The notes below the pieces were generated by a model. It saw only the letters and a program-made list of their open reading frames with translations. It did no database searches and was not told the DNA's origin. From Pyrocephalus nanus (taxonomy: Eukaryota > Chordata > Aves > Passeriformes > Tyrannidae), in contig CM076268.1 in assembly GCA_038380795.1 (NCBI GenBank), positions 14,760,001-14,824,000 of the forward strand: a DNA stretch of 64,000 nt, read 5' to 3'. Positions 11,693 through 37,250 of the stretch are shown piece by piece (the stretch's first letter is position 1; the number at the start of each line of letters is the position of its first letter). Made by a program: the position numbers and the translations under genes.

Positions 11693-14600
11693 CTGAGACA
11701 GTGAGAAGTTAGTTAGCAGCCAGAAACACATGAAATTATCACATACATGCTCAGAAAGTAAAATCCTTCCTGAGTACAAGATGCATGGGAACGGTGTGTG
11801 TGGGGATCCTGTCCTGAGGTCCCCGACACCCCTCACCATATGCTGCAAGAGCCAAGGGTCTCCAGCAATGCAGCCCCTGTGGTCTAAGCTGCCTTGCCTG
11901 GCCCCTTTTGCTATGTCTGTAGGGCCATGTATTTGTGCTGCAAGGAGGGGAGAAGCAGCAAATTTGGAAATGAATTCCCGTCAGGAAGGAAGCAAGAGGA
12001 GGGGAGGAAGCTCAGCATTTCCCCGACATACAGCGCAGGGCTCTGAGCCTGCCAGGGCTGGGTGGGCAGACAGCACCACCCACTTGCACATCCCACCACA
12101 TGTGCTCTGGCAGGATGGCACAGGAATCCCCCTCCCCATGCCACCAGTCAGGGCCACAGGAACTGCATGCTGAAGCAGTGTCACACTTCTTGCCCAGCAG
12201 GAGAAGAGGCACAAAGTCCACTGAGGCCACTCGTGCCACCATCCTCTTCCCCACCAGTGAATTCTTCCCCTCCCCACCTGGGCTGACCCTGCCTGAGCAT
12301 CCTCAGACCTAACTAGAAATATTCCTTCACCTCAGGCCAGTGAGTGTTTGCCTACACTTCTTGTCCCACTGCAATTACAGACACAGGATGGCACTGCGAA
12401 CTCCTCTCTGAGGTGCTTCCAGAGCCCTGCCCTCTGTGATGCTGAAAAGTCAGCACTCTCCCCACCAGTCCCCTTGGCACAGGCTGCTTTCCTCCCACAT
12501 CACAAGTAGAGTCCCTGCTCTGCCCATTTGGACCTAAATTCCCTACAATGGGACCCAATGTTCTCCCTTCTCAAAGCGCCTCTAAGTGTGCAGTGAACGA
12601 TCACAGTCCAAGCACTGCCCAGCCAGTGATACCCATCCCTTGGGCAGCATGGCTTATCAAATCACCCTGCCCACCTAACAGCACGAAGAGCACAGTGACA
12701 ACACAACAAAACACACAGGGTCCACAGGGAGCCCATTTCTTCATAGAGCCACACACAGCCCACCTGAGCCCTGGAGAACCAGAAGGAGGAGAAGCTAACA
12801 CAGAGAAGAGAAAACATCCCTGCTGATGACGTGCAGCCAACTTCCAGCGAGAGTGCCAGTGGGGGATTCAGCCAGGGAAAGGCTTTCTGCTGACGGGATC
12901 ACTCTGTTTATCCAGTCCGACTCACCTCCTGGGAACAAAGCGGGTTTGTACTCAGCAGGAACAGCTTCCTCAGCATGTCTCTCCCCACCCCCAAGCCATG
13001 CCCCTGCTGCAGCCAGCACACTGTGCCCTGGCCCCTGTCCACCCTCACCTCTGCCGTCCCATCCGTTGCTCCTATTACTCTCCACTGCCTTCCCCATAGC
13101 ACGTGGGCTCCTTGGGACACAGTCTGTCCCTTTGTCACCAGCTTTGTGCTGGCTGTACGAACAAAGAGCCCAATATCCAGCAGCCGACAGCACTCTGCCA
13201 CCAAAAAGAGATGAATGGACTGGAGTGAATCAGAAGCACAAAGAGCTGCAGTTCAGGATAGCAGAAACCTACTGAGGCGGAAGGAGTAACAGTATTAAAA
13301 ACATGACCATGTGGAGCAGGGGAAAAGATGGAAGAGCCATCAATTAGCTTGGAAATACTAAAGACCAGTAAGGATCCTCCGGCTGTTAGAGGTGGGGTGG
13401 CTGGGACATGCTTCTGCATGCTGGGAACAGGAGAGCAGCAGCAACAGGCACAGCAGTAGCAGGCCTTGCAGGTGCCCTGGGCTGCTCTCCACCCCCAGAC
13501 AGGCTGCTGACTGAGCTCAGGGTCCTAGGAATCCTTGCCATACTCTGAATATTCAAACTTCACAGCAGCATTGGACAAAGAGGGGAAAAGGCATTGCATT
13601 TCTTCTGTCAAAGGTGTAATGTAAGAATGGTCTGAGGCATGCAAAGATTACAGCATGTGTGCTGCAGGCCCAAACCCTGGCTTTGCTGCAGCCACTGTGG
13701 CTGAGGATATGGTCCTCCCACTGATCCTGCCCATGAGAAGAGCAGTGTCACTTCCTTAACACACCTGCAACCCTGGGGATTCATCATTAAAATGTGCAAG
13801 ACTTTCCAACGAGACAGAAGACTGAGAGTGGCAGGCGGGACTGCAATTGCCCCATCATGTATATATTAATTAAAGTTATAATAAAACACTAACGTATTCA
13901 CGTCAAAAGCATTCCCCGAGAGGCAGCTTGTAAGAAAGTGTGAAGTAACTTCTAAAACTGCCAAAAAAAAGAATCCCAGCAGGCTCATGTTCCCTCGGCA
14001 GTACCAAGAAGAGCAGGATCACTCTCTGACTCCATCCAAGTCTAAACAGTATGCTCCTGTATTCACAAGCAGTGAATCAGTCTTGTGGGGTTTGCTTGCT
14101 CCATGACAAGAACTGAACACAAAATATTATGTTTTCCGGGACCTTGGCCTTGTGTTGCTCCATGCAGTGCTGTCTGCCAAATTTTCTACAAACCCCCACC
14201 TAGAGAAGGAAGCCTCCGAACATATTCCAGGCTGGAAACTTACTGAGTCCAACTCTTCAGGCTTAATAGCAGGCCCGAGCTTCTCCCAGATCCACCCTAG
14301 ATGTGGTGAAAACAAACATTCAGCAACAGCTCATGAAGAGGCTCCAGAAGGAAGAGCAGATTGCAGGGAGAGCAAGGCTCTGCCTGTGATCCCCAGTGAG
14401 TCATGGCTCCTGACAGCTGGCCAAGCACCAGCCCCTCTCACCTCAAGGTTGGTTGATCCCTGCCTGCCAGAGCGAAGGAGGGAGGGCTCCACCACAACTG
14501 AGCAAGCTCAGGGATTTCATGCTAGAGGAGGTCAGGACTTCGAGGCGCAGGACTCCTGCCCCCACCCAGCAGCAGACCCGCATCCAAGGAGAGCCTCACT

Positions 14601-17600
14601 GTGAAAGTATGAAGTTGTGGTGGAGCAGCAAACTCACCCTGCTGAGAACACACGGGCTCTGTCTCGCTGCCTGATCCTGCACAAACCAGGTAACGTGTTC
14701 CTGGCGCCCGACTGCGGCCCGCCTGGTGCTAAGCTCTGGGCTTGACACAAAAGCATTGTGCAGCAAGGCAGAGAGCAGATTCCCAGAGCATTAATCACCA
14801 CCCCCTAGCCTGCCTGCCTGCAAGCTCAGCACACAGTAACATTACCTCCATGGAAGACTGCCTATCCCATTTTGCCATTAGCTCTTGGGTTTTGCCATTA
14901 GCTCTGGAGCGTGTCTGGTCCAGCATGGATTGATGAAAGGAGGGGCCAGAAGGAAATGACGGCTATTAACTCCGTTACAATACTGTTTTGAGACCTTAGG
15001 CACAGACTGGATCAAGTCCCCACAGCCAAGAAAAGGCATTTACACACTGACTGACAGCTTCTTGTATCCCTCCTCTCTTTTGGCAGCTGAAATTGTGCAG
15101 GGTAAGAAATCTCAAATAATGGACTCACCAGCATCACAAATAATTGTCAGGCCCTTGCTCAAAGTACCATCACTTAGATGGAAGCAGGCCTACTAAAGAT
15201 GCTGAAGCAAGGATTTCAACCACTTAAGAGATAAGGCAGCAATGTGAAGGCTGATTACGAAAAGTATTAACAGCCCTAGAAAAAGGAGATACCCAAGGGG
15301 TTTGAAGATAGCTAATCCAGTGGTATTCCCAAAGGGCTGCTCAGATCATGAGATAAAAAACAGTAACGGATGGATGCCACAAATTAGCAGCAAGGCAACC
15401 AAACTTAGCAGGTGCTATCACCACTTGTTTTCCCTCTCAATAATACATTTCAGTTTCTCACTGAAGAAGCAGCACTGACTATGGTCAGTATGACAGCACC
15501 ATAACTGAAAAACTAGTGTTTCACCAACAGACCAAAACGTGCCGTGTGGGCTTCCACGGGCACACTGTATTTGTACAAGAGGGACAAGTGGATGCTTGTG
15601 CAGCAGATGGCTCAATCTCTTTAAAAACCTTACAGCCTGCATGAGCAAGAGACCAGGAATGGGTCAGACTCAAAGAAATGTACAAAAAACAAGCTTTGTC
15701 ACAGAATGATTAGAGAAACTAACATTAAAAATATTAAACAAATACCGCTAGTGATATTCTTTAAAAATGAAAACCCCCTGCATTTCACCTACATCTTTTC
15801 ATGGCTCCTTCCACTCATTATATCTTAATGTCTGTTCACTGGACATGCAGTCCACTCCCAGAGACAGAGATGCCCCTCAGCCCTGTTTAGTGCTCCCTCA
15901 GGCTGATGCATCTGGCTTTGACAAGAGATATGCTGCAGCTCTCACTGTGCTCTTTCAGGATCAACACACAGCACACAGTGGGAGGGAAATAGGAGTTACA
16001 CTTGGCTTCACACACTATTGTGTCAAGAACAGAAGCTTACTAACTATGTGCTGAGGCATTTCTACCTTTTTCCTCTGTTCCTCCCCATGTTCACCAAATC
16101 TGGACAGCCCTCCTTCCCTCCTCCATACCCCACTGCACCTGTACAGCCTGCACAGTCCTCATCCACACTTCTAGGGCAGGACATTGCCTGTGAACTAGCA
16201 TGTCCTCGCTGCTGTTTGCCAGCCTTCAATGCTGTTGCCACATGCAGTGACTCTCCCTGCTCACAGCAGAACATGCTGCTCTGTAAAGCTCCTCGAGGTC
16301 CCTGCACATTCCTGGGTGGAATAAACAATACCCCTTTGAGCCAAGCTGCCTGGGCCCCAGCTGGAGATGTTGCCAATGCAGGGACCGCAGCTCTGGCAAA
16401 CTGCAGAGCTGACCCTATGAATCCCAACAACAGACGATGCAGCAAGCAGGACAAAAACCCAACTATTGGTGTTGGGGAGAGGAGCCTTCTCCCACCAGGG
16501 AAATGCTGATCGCTGCAGCTTCTTGTTAGGACATGCTGTTTGTCTCAGCAGATCCCAAAGAGTCCCCCTGCTGAGCTTCACACAGTGGGAAATGAGATCT
16601 CTTCTGCACTCCACCTCTTAACCCCATATGGCTCCCAGGAGGAAGAGGAATCTCCTCACTTTAAAAACAAATAGCCTCTTTTGCTTTGTCTGTGACCTGA
16701 TATACCAAAAATCATTGAAATTAATTCATCTGGGATCACCAAGCCTTCCAGAACCGAGACTACCAACAGCAAGAGCTGCTTAAGCAAGCTCTGGCCTCCC
16801 ACCACACGTGGTGGTTTGGGGTATTTGCCATGGGAGCTCTGCAACGTACCACACAAGTCATTCAAACCACTGCTTCTCTCCAGCTGGGCTCTGGCTGTCA
16901 CAGTGTTCTCACTGGCTCCATTTCAGGATGTGGCTGAAGGCAGGCTGGTGGTGTTTGTGGGGGGTGTGGCATGGGGAGGAAGGAAGAGGGGCTTGTGCTG
17001 GACCAGAAGGCAAGCAAATGAAAGTCATCTGGAAACTAGAACACAGCATCAATTTTTAATGCAAAGCAGAGCACCTTGCCACAACATGTGAGCAAGACGA
17101 CTGTGATGGAAATTTAATCTCTAGCACTGGGGACCTAAGCATGCAAAGACCAGAACACCAGCTTAGGTGACAAGGGTTTCCCCAAATGCTGTATGGAGTG
17201 GCTGCACACACCTTACAGACCCTGTTACCGAGTCCTGTCTTCTCTCACCCCAAGGTGCACGGTTGTCTCTCCTACTATTTTTTGTAGACAGACTAAAACA
17301 ATACAACTTAGAAGAAGGAACAGAAAAAACCTCAAGAGCAACACCACTTTTGCTGTGCAGTACCCATGGCTGGGCTCCTGGGGGTAAGTAGTATACAATT
17401 ACAAAAGTAGTCATTACACCTTGAGTACATGTCCAAAACAAGTTGAACTGGGGTGACAAGGACATTCCTTAACACTGCAACACTTGATTTTGCACCCTGA
17501 CCAATATTCTTCGAGATAACTTTTGGACAGAAGCCCATTATGATGCATTGATTGCTGGGCAGGGAGTCCAGAAATCTGGAAATTATTTGAGTTTAACTTG

Positions 17601-19773
17601 GAAGCTTTGCTCTTAATCCACCATCACTCCTGTTCTGCACTGCCTGTTATCTCCAAAGAACCTAAAGCCCCAGCAGGGACTCTGCTGATACCTAGACCTC
17701 TTCCTTTCAGAATCCTTAGGTGCTCCTGCGAAGGAGGCAATGCATTTTACTTCCTAACAGAAAGGTTCTAAAGATAAGACAAACTAAAAGCTGTGTCACT
17801 TAGAAGTGGGGTTGAGCAACTCTTAGAATGTGATTAGAAATATACTTTTGCTGGAGGATGAAGGGAAATTACCAGTTAAGGTAGTGAAGTGCTAAGGTAA
17901 GCACAACTCAGGCTGTCCCACCCGAGCTCATATCAGCACTGTCACAAAGTCTGTCTGAACAGTCACCCACTGCAAGGACACCTCACCTGCACTCAGAACC
18001 CTGAGATGTCACACAGCCACACCTCCCATGATGGTTAGCAGAGGTGGTGCTCTGCAAAGCTTTGAGCGTCACTCTTTTCCTCTGCCCTACTGCTCAGTTC
18101 CTCCCATCCTATTGCCATATTAACAGTTCTTAAAAACTGTTTGTACTAGTTTTTAATGTCACCGCTAATTCTAAGCGGAGCAGCTGGAGAGAGAACGGAA
18201 ACCTTTGGCCTTGGCAGAGCAGAGGACTTCACGAACAGAACAGCAGTGGCCAGCTCAGAGACGTGGGCATTACTGGCGCTACGGAGGGCCTCTCACACAA
18301 GCAGGACGCATTTAGACACTGCCCAGCACGACTCGCAGCCAGAGTGAGTCAAGATGAGGGGGCTGATGGTGACGTCTTGCAGCACGGCACAGAGGCTGTA
18401 TTTGGCAAAGCATCTGCAAAACTACAAATTCTGTATCTCTAAACTCTTTCAAACAGAGGAAGACAGAATCGCAATAGAAGCAAAGGAGAGGATGGCAGAG
18501 GCAATGGGAAAGAGAGCCTTTTCAAAAGAAATTGAAGGTTATGGAATTATGACAAACCTCAAAACAGACGTTAATGTTTATGACACAGCTAAAGACTTCC
18601 TAGGTACTAGGGCAAGGAGAATGAGACGTGAAAGGACAGGGGTGGGGGGAGCACTTCAGACACCAGGAACAGCAGCAGAGGTGTTTGAACCCAGAGGCCA
18701 AATTGAATCAAGGACAAGATCAGCTGAGGCACTGCTTAGGGTTAGCAAAATGTACAGCAAAGCAGCAGCAGCTGCCTCTCAGAGTGTGCTGAGAGTGACC
18801 CAACCCTCCATCCCCTGGCAAGGCCACTGGAGGAGGCACCTCCAGTTCATCTCTGTCAAAGTACAAAGCGACTGTGTCAGGCTGACAGCTGTGCAAGAGG
18901 GATTTGCATTTGCTGGAATGAAAACAAACAGGGAACTCACATAAGTTTCTCTTCTCAGGCTGGCTCAAACAGAGTGGATGGCCTCAGAAGATGATCTGGG
19001 AAAGGCACAGGCTGCAGCCTGGAACTTTTGCTATCTGTGTACAACCACCTGTGCCACCCTTCACCAGAGCTACCACTCCAGGCTCCCTGCACCAGACCAC
19101 TCTGGGATGCCCACACTGTTTCGAAAGTGCCAGGTGCTCCCCTACAATCACCTATCACCAGCTGTAAGCCTGCCTGGTGGGTCGCCACCGGGGTTACCAC
19201 TGCGTGCACAAACACGCTTAAGACGCCCTTAATAGACGGCAATCCCAAGGGATGCAATGTGCGGGGCAGAAGGGCGGTTCCCGCTGTGCCGCACAGCTGC
19301 TCCGTGCTGCCGAGGTGCCCAAAGTGCTCCCAGGGCAGCATGGGCGCTGCGGGATGGAGCCGGCGGGGCACAGCGAGCGCACAGCGGGGCACCCAGGGCC
19401 GGAGAGCCACACGGTGCCCAGCCCAGATGCTGGGCGAGGAGAGTGCACCCACCCGAGCTCGCAGCACCCCCCGAACCAGCTGCACCTCAGCCAGGGGCAC
19501 CCGCCCGCCGGGCCGGGCAGCGCGGCCCAGGGCAGCCCCGCGGCATACAGCAGCCCCCGGGGCGGGCAGGGCTGCGGGCTCGGGCGGGCGAGCGGGTGCC
19601 GGGGCGGCGGGCGGGGCGGGTGCCGGGCCGCGCCGAGGCCCGGCGGAGGCACAGGCCGGGCGGTCGCGGGGGCGCGCAGGGCGAGGGGAGCCCGGCGGGG
19701 CAGCGGCCGGGCCGGGCGGCGGTGGCGGGCAGGAAGCGCCCTGCCGACCCCGGCCGCTCCAGCGGGTCCCTAC
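11693..19773 (-). other. DNMBP: DNMBP intron 1
   Basis: This is about 8 kb between the noncoding first exon in the CpG island and the ATG exon. Many short open frames occur on both strands, the longest at 18354-18944 plus, but none resembles a known protein. A 20-bp tandem duplication lies at 14870-14905. I recognise no RNA gene or young mobile element. Confidence 0.7.
14870..14905. repeat. Short direct duplication, 20-bp period
   Basis: The 16-mer ttttgccattagctct occurs twice, at 14870-14885 and 14890-14905, separated by four bases. It looks like a replication-slippage duplication inside DNMBP intron 1. No function is apparent. Confidence 0.9.
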
Positions 19774-20270
19774 CTTCTCCCGGCCCGCTCCGGGTGCCGC
19801 GGCCGCTTCGGCCCTGCGGGTCCCGCTCCCGCCTCCGCCCCCCCTGCGGCCGCCCAGCCCCGCCCGGGCCCCAGCCGGCCCGGCCCCCAGCGCCCGCCCC
19901 GCCGCCCGGCCCGGCCCGGCGTGGTGCCTCCGGGAGGCGGGGCTGCTCCGCGGGGCTGGCCCGCAGCCTGGGCAGCCCGGGGGCCCCGGGTGACGTGGGG
20001 ACATCGTCCCTTTTGCAGCACCGCCCGGCCCCAGCCTGCGAGGCGTCTCCCCCACGGGGACAGCCTGCCGCGGGACACAGTGCCCAGCGTGGGTGCCAGG
20101 CGCGGGGACACGGGGTGCAGCCACCACCGTATCCCCCAGGCTGGGCGCGGCACCCGTGCACCCTGCACCGTGCCAGGCTGCTGGCACAGCACCCGAGAGC
20201 CCGGCGCGGGGCACGGCAGGCAGCCGAGAGCTGCCGCCTCGCAGACACCACCGGGGCTCCCCTTCCCCGC
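19240..20270. promoter_or_regulatory. DNMBP: CpG island, DNMBP promoter
   Basis: About 1 kb is extremely G+C-rich and full of CpG, in sharp contrast to the AT-richer flanks. It holds many GGGCGG/CCGCCC Sp1-type boxes, densest at 19500-20000. It sits at the 5' end of DNMBP, as expected for a broadly expressed gene with a noncoding first exon. The very long open frames on both strands here result from stop-poor GC-rich sequence and are not genes. No TATA box is seen. Confidence 0.85.
19774..20000 (-). other. DNMBP: Candidate noncoding first exon of DNMBP
   Basis: On the minus strand the motif GGGAGAAG|GTAGGG places a good donor after 19774, inside the CpG island. An exon ending here would be 5'UTR, because the first DNMBP ATG is in exon 2. 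The transcription start is not visible in sequence, so the upper boundary (20000) is approximate. Other GT sites in the island cannot be excluded. Confidence 0.4.
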
Positions 20271-21319
20271 TGTTGCCTTCTCCTGGGAATCTCTCGCTGC
20301 CTTGTCGGCCTCAGCTTTGGCAGCAGCTGACGAGTGGGTCTACACTGCCCATCTGGTGCAGGCTCAGCTTTGCTCCTAGCAGCTAGCTTGGCTGCCTAGA
20401 TACACTGTAAGATCATGCCAGAGCACTAAGATGGAGAAAAACAAGTAGGTCCCCAGCAGAAATCCATGGCAGGGAGGGACAGTTTGTGTCTCACAGAGAG
20501 TGGGGCACACTAAGTACAGGAGGTCCTGCACTGGTTTTCCTGGCAGGCCAAGAAAAGCCTCCATGTCCCAAGGGACACCATCCCTCAGCAACCCACTGAG
20601 AAGCCCAGAGTCTCTCAGCACCACTGAGCAGATATCACCGTTTGGCACTTGTTTGTGCATTTAGTTACACTTCACCATAGCAACCACAGAGATCCCAGCT
20701 TGACTTGCCACCAGCCCGGAGCGGGCGTGCAGAGCACGGTGCCTGCACGCCGTCAGAGTTGTGTTAGTGCATGCACAGGCTGGGCACTGACTCCCCGTCT
20801 GCTCTCCTAGGGGGGAACCCACACTGCTGGCGTTAGTGGTGACTTTGGCAGGGGGCCTGAAGCTGCACAGGGAACTGGGTGCTCTTTCTTCCTTGCAGGT
20901 ACTGGTGCCTGTAGACAGTTTACTGGTGCTGAATGTTGGACACCAGCCCCTACAACAGGGCTCTAGATGTCCTCTGACCCAAAATTTCTACTGTTCTTGC
21001 CTGCCAGGGAAAGTTTTGAGCTTTTTTCATCATCGCAATTCCTCCTGCAGCCTTTCAAGTCACTGCCATGATCCACTCTCCTTTGCTGACATCCCTGTCA
21101 AAATTGCCTTGCTCTTCATTGAGTTTAGTTATTTGTATTTTCCCATTTTCTGCTTCCTCCATGCCAGCTACAGAAAACAGAAGGCACCCGTGCTCCTGCT
21201 TCTCCCAGGATCCTCACAGTTTTGCTTAGAAGAGTTTTGGTTCATTTTACTGGGCTGGGCTTCACTTCGTTTCAATGTTTTTCTAGCATCTGCATACAGT
21301 TCTGTTCCCCTCCTCTCAG

Positions 21320-21520
21320 AAAGGGTAAAAGAGAATGATAGAAGGTTTGGAGGCAGGCAGTAAGGATGTTCAGAGATATGGGAACAAACTGTACAGTAAA
21401 AAACTGTGTAGGCTGGGACTCTTCAGCTTGGAAGAAGGAACACAGGGTGGAGAAGAGGTCTACAAAATCATGAGTGGCCCAGAGAAGATGGGGAGGATTG
21501 ATTATTTGCTGTGTCAAACG
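21320..21520 (+). mobile_element. Old, diverged CR1 LINE fragment
   Basis: Phrases such as 'gggactcttcagcttggaag', 'ggagaagaggtctacaaaat' and 'catgagtggcccagagaaga' follow the 3' part of CR1-type LINEs, where a conserved CR1 motif reads close to 'gggactgttcagcctggaga'. The copy is strongly diverged and lacks the terminal octamer repeats. Its edges are approximate. Confidence 0.65.
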
Positions 21521-22554
21521 TGTCAACTGCTTCTGCCTTGACTGGAGCCTCAAAAGCACAAGAAACCACTGTGCTGCAGGTGTTGTCCGAAGGTTTAGTG
21601 CCCTTTTTAGCCTACACCTCTTGCTACATTGGGGGCGAAGTTCATGGCAAGACTTTGAGAGGCGTGCTTAAAGAGTCCTGCCTCAGAAATATTTTGTAAC
21701 CGTGTTTTCACGTGGAGAGCTCAGCCACCGCCAAGTGGAGCTTTACCAAATTGTTCAACAGAAAAATATTCAGAGCTGGGAGGAGAATGAGCTGGACAAA
21801 TCCCAGCCTAGAGAAAGAGTCCTCCAGAGGGTTGTATCTTGCAGGAACCCTCTTGTACAGAAAAAAGTTTGTGACTGAGCCTGTAAATTTTCTGCTGCAC
21901 TGACAGACCCAGAGTAGCCTGTGAGGGTGATGCGACCTCCTGGGTTGGTTGTCCTGTTCTAGGGAAGAAACTCCCCTCCACTGACTCTGCCCTGGAAAGT
22001 GAGTGGAATTGGGATGGTCCCACATTTTCTAGGACCACAAGAGGGCAACATGAGAGCACCCTGCAGCCAGCAGGCTCAGCAATTTAACCTGTGATACTGC
22101 TGGGATGCAGGTGGCATGGGCTGCTGTGTGTGGGCTCAGCATCATTCAGGGACTGCCCAGCTGAATTAACCAAGAGCCCTTTCGTTCCTCTCAGCTTCAT
22201 ACCCATCTCCAGAGGTCAGCAGTCAGCTCAGCCAGCAGAGCTAGTGCTGTACTTGGGGGCAGCAGTTATCTTTCCACACAGGGCCTGGACATGAGGTGAC
22301 AGGAGACCCCTCTGTGTGCTGCATGGGGCCAGACCGTGGGACACGGGCTGCCCTCCCTCATCCTGCATGTCCACCAGGAAATCTTTTGGGTGAATGTGCA
22401 CTGACGTGGCTTCAGGCAGGAGGGTCCAGCATCTGCAGTGATGCTGCTGGGCTTGGCCGGTGGAAGAGGTGTTAAACCACACGAAATTTTGAGCATCTCT
22501 GCCTCGCCATTCTTTTTAATTTTCTTCTGTCACAGGAAATTAATAATAATAATT

Positions 22555-22576
22555 AAAAAAAAAAAAAAAAAAAAAA
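22555..22576 (+). repeat. Poly(A) tract
   Basis: There are 22 consecutive A residues, preceded by an AAT-rich run (taataataataatt). No poly(A) signal or coding remnant upstream points to a retrocopy. It is a simple-sequence tract. Confidence 0.9.
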
Positions 22577-24112
22577 GATAAAATTGAAGAATTGGAATTC
22601 AGCTTTGGCTGTGACTGCTGAACTGAGCAGTGTCTCCAACCCACTCTGGCCTCTACAGACCAAAATCACTCAGCCATGATTAAGTGCATTACCATTCCTG
22701 GCACTTTGTAGCCTGTATAATTAACCTGCAAGGGACAGCTTCCTCTGCCTTTACAAGAACTGACATGACAGAGAAAGGGCTTCTGTTAGCAAGCAGAGCT
22801 ACAAGTGTGTGTGTGATGCTAATGCTGAAAATGCCACCAGCATCTTGTAGCACAGACAGAGGAGGAGGTGACAATGAGGAATGAAATGCAGAATATTGCT
22901 TATGCAGAAGGGTAATACAGGTTGCTCTCAAGAAATGAAGAGACGTTTTGAAAAGAGGAGAAACAAAGGGATGTTTGGGGGACACTTTTTGGACAGGCTT
23001 GAGACAGAGAGACAAACAGTGGCTGTATGGGGGAGATGGGGATAACCAGCCAAGGAAAAAGAAGTCACTGGGGAACACTGTTTATCCCTCTGGAGTTATT
23101 TATTTTCAATGAAGAATGCTAGAAAGGTTTTGCCTGCTTAAGATATTTTTACCGTGGAAATAACCAGTTTCGTTTCTACTCTTGCTTCCACTCCAAACCT
23201 GCCTGCACAGCCTAAGCAGCATTTTAAGCCTCAGCCTGTAGTACCCCACCTCACTGAACAATGGATCCTGTCTCTCCTAACCCAATTACAACTCACATGG
23301 CTTATGTGGTACCTGCACAGCACACTGCTGGCATCAAGCATGCACACTTCCCTGCTGCACATTGATTCAATTCAACAAGGTTCAGGGTATTAGTCTCAAA
23401 GGAACATCAAATAACCTGGCTTGCACTTCTACTCATCACCAATTGTAAAACCTCACCTAGTTGCTCCTGTACTCAGACTAATTATTTGTGTTGGCTAGAG
23501 CAGACCCCTCAGCAAACCATCTGGTGTGGGTCTGAAGACATAAGTAGATAGGATTATCTTTGGCTTTTGCCAGCATGCATCATTTCAGCCTGTCTGACTA
23601 CCAATAATCCAAACCAGATACTAAAAAGTCCCATCTGCAGATCTAGATCGGGACATGACCTTGGACCACCACTTCCCAGCACTGCCAACCAGCAATAGGT
23701 GTGCTGCATATGGTTCAAACTGTCTTCAGAGCTGCTCACATCACTGCCTACTTTAAAACTGACCTTACCCTAACTTCAGGGCCTACAGGCAGTAAATGTC
23801 CTTACCTGAGAGAGAAGTGTGGCACTCGCACCCAGAGGACTAGTGCCAAGATTTGTGCACCCAGCTTGTGAGTGCAACATACACCAGGGCCTGGATTCAT
23901 TATCCCTGGTAGGCACTAGTGTCTGGGCTTCTCAGGTGGGCTGTAGCAATTGAGTCCAGGAGTAAAGGGAACAGAGCTCTCTGGGATGGAGTGACTGCAG
24001 GAGAAGAACTCAGCACACACAGATACCAGACACACTTCCCAGGGAACTGTAGCCTAGGCCCATTTTGTTGTGAATGACTTCACAATTTGATCAGGGATTA
24101 AATACTTCCTTG

Positions 24113-24118
24113 TTTAAT
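24113..24118 (-). terminator. CPN1: Candidate CPN1 poly(A) signal (ATTAAA)
   Basis: TTTAAT on the plus strand reads ATTAAA on the minus strand, about 106 bases after the CPN1 stop codon. This is the second most common vertebrate poly(A) hexamer, at a sensible distance. A canonical AATAAA also exists about 1.1 kb downstream at 23104-23099, and transcript data would be needed to choose. Confidence 0.35.
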
Positions 24119-24223
24119 AACCTAATAATGTGGGCTAGTTTCATGCTGGACTGTTGGAAAGTTCACTGTTGGAGTCATCAGCCAGACCTCATGTCACTTG
24201 GCTCTCTGCCAAGTGAGCTGTCC

Positions 24224-36513
<12,290 letters not shown>

Positions 36514-37250
36514 CCTCCCGCGGCGCTGGGCGCCCGCACCAGCTCCCAGCCCCGGTTCCCTCCAAGCCGTGAGCTTAAAGTGCAAACTCCAACCAGCTCT
36601 TTCCAGCTGCCGAGTGCCAGCCCCTTGCACCTGCGGGCGGGGGGCGGCGGGGGGCGGCGGGAGCGGGGCGCGCCGGGGCCCCGCGGCGCAGGAATGCTCC
36701 CCCCTCCCGCCGGCGAGCCCGTTCTCCGCCGGGAGTTCCCCCCGCTCCAGCTCACTTATTAACCGGACAGCAAACAGGCCCCCGCAGCCACTGGCTGTCA
36801 CCGCAGAAGAAGCGCAGGACTGGAAAACTGGCTGCGGAGGGCGTCGGGGCTGCCAAGCGCACGGAGAGCGGCGGGCGGGGGAGAGGAGAGGAGAGGGGGG
36901 CGGCGGGCAGGGGGATGCCGTCGTCGAGCCCTCTCGTGGGGCAAGAGCCGAGCGCGATGGGGATGGCGCCGGCCGTCCTCAATTCCCGCACGACTCCTGC
37001 AGCCCTGCCCAGCGCGGGCAGCTCCCGCCGCTCCTCCCCGGGGCCCGGCCCCGGTTCCGCGCCGCGCCTCCTCTCCTGCCCCATATCCTGACGAAGCGGA
37101 GGAGACGCCACGGACTCCGTGGATCAGTCCGATCCTCTGCCCCAGTCCCGCTCACCCGACTGCTCCCGGGAGCAGTCCTCTCGGTCCCGAGGCAGGGACC
37201 GCATCACCCTCCGCACAGCCATCAGCCCAAACTGCCGAGCTGGGACGGGG

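Larger units (their letters stand above)
20271..24112. other. Intergenic, DNMBP 5' side to CPN1 3' side
   Basis: This lies between the DNMBP promoter and the CPN1 3' end. It contains an old CR1 copy (21320-21520), a 22-base A tract (22555-22576) and otherwise unremarkable sequence. A plus-strand frame of 175 codons at 20836-21363 has no recognisable domain. A minus-strand AATAAA at 23104-23099 could be a distal CPN1 poly(A) signal. Confidence 0.6.

Noticed and set aside
18354..18944. A 196-codon plus-strand frame in DNMBP intron 1
   Set aside because: The predicted protein resembles nothing I know and has no signal, domain or repeat. A lone frame of this length can occur by chance in 64 kb.
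19028..20379. Very long overlapping open frames on both strands (321-419 codons)
   Set aside because: They lie in the CpG island, where stop codons are scarce. The translations are Pro/Ala/Gly/Arg-rich with no domain, and several frames on both strands are open at once.
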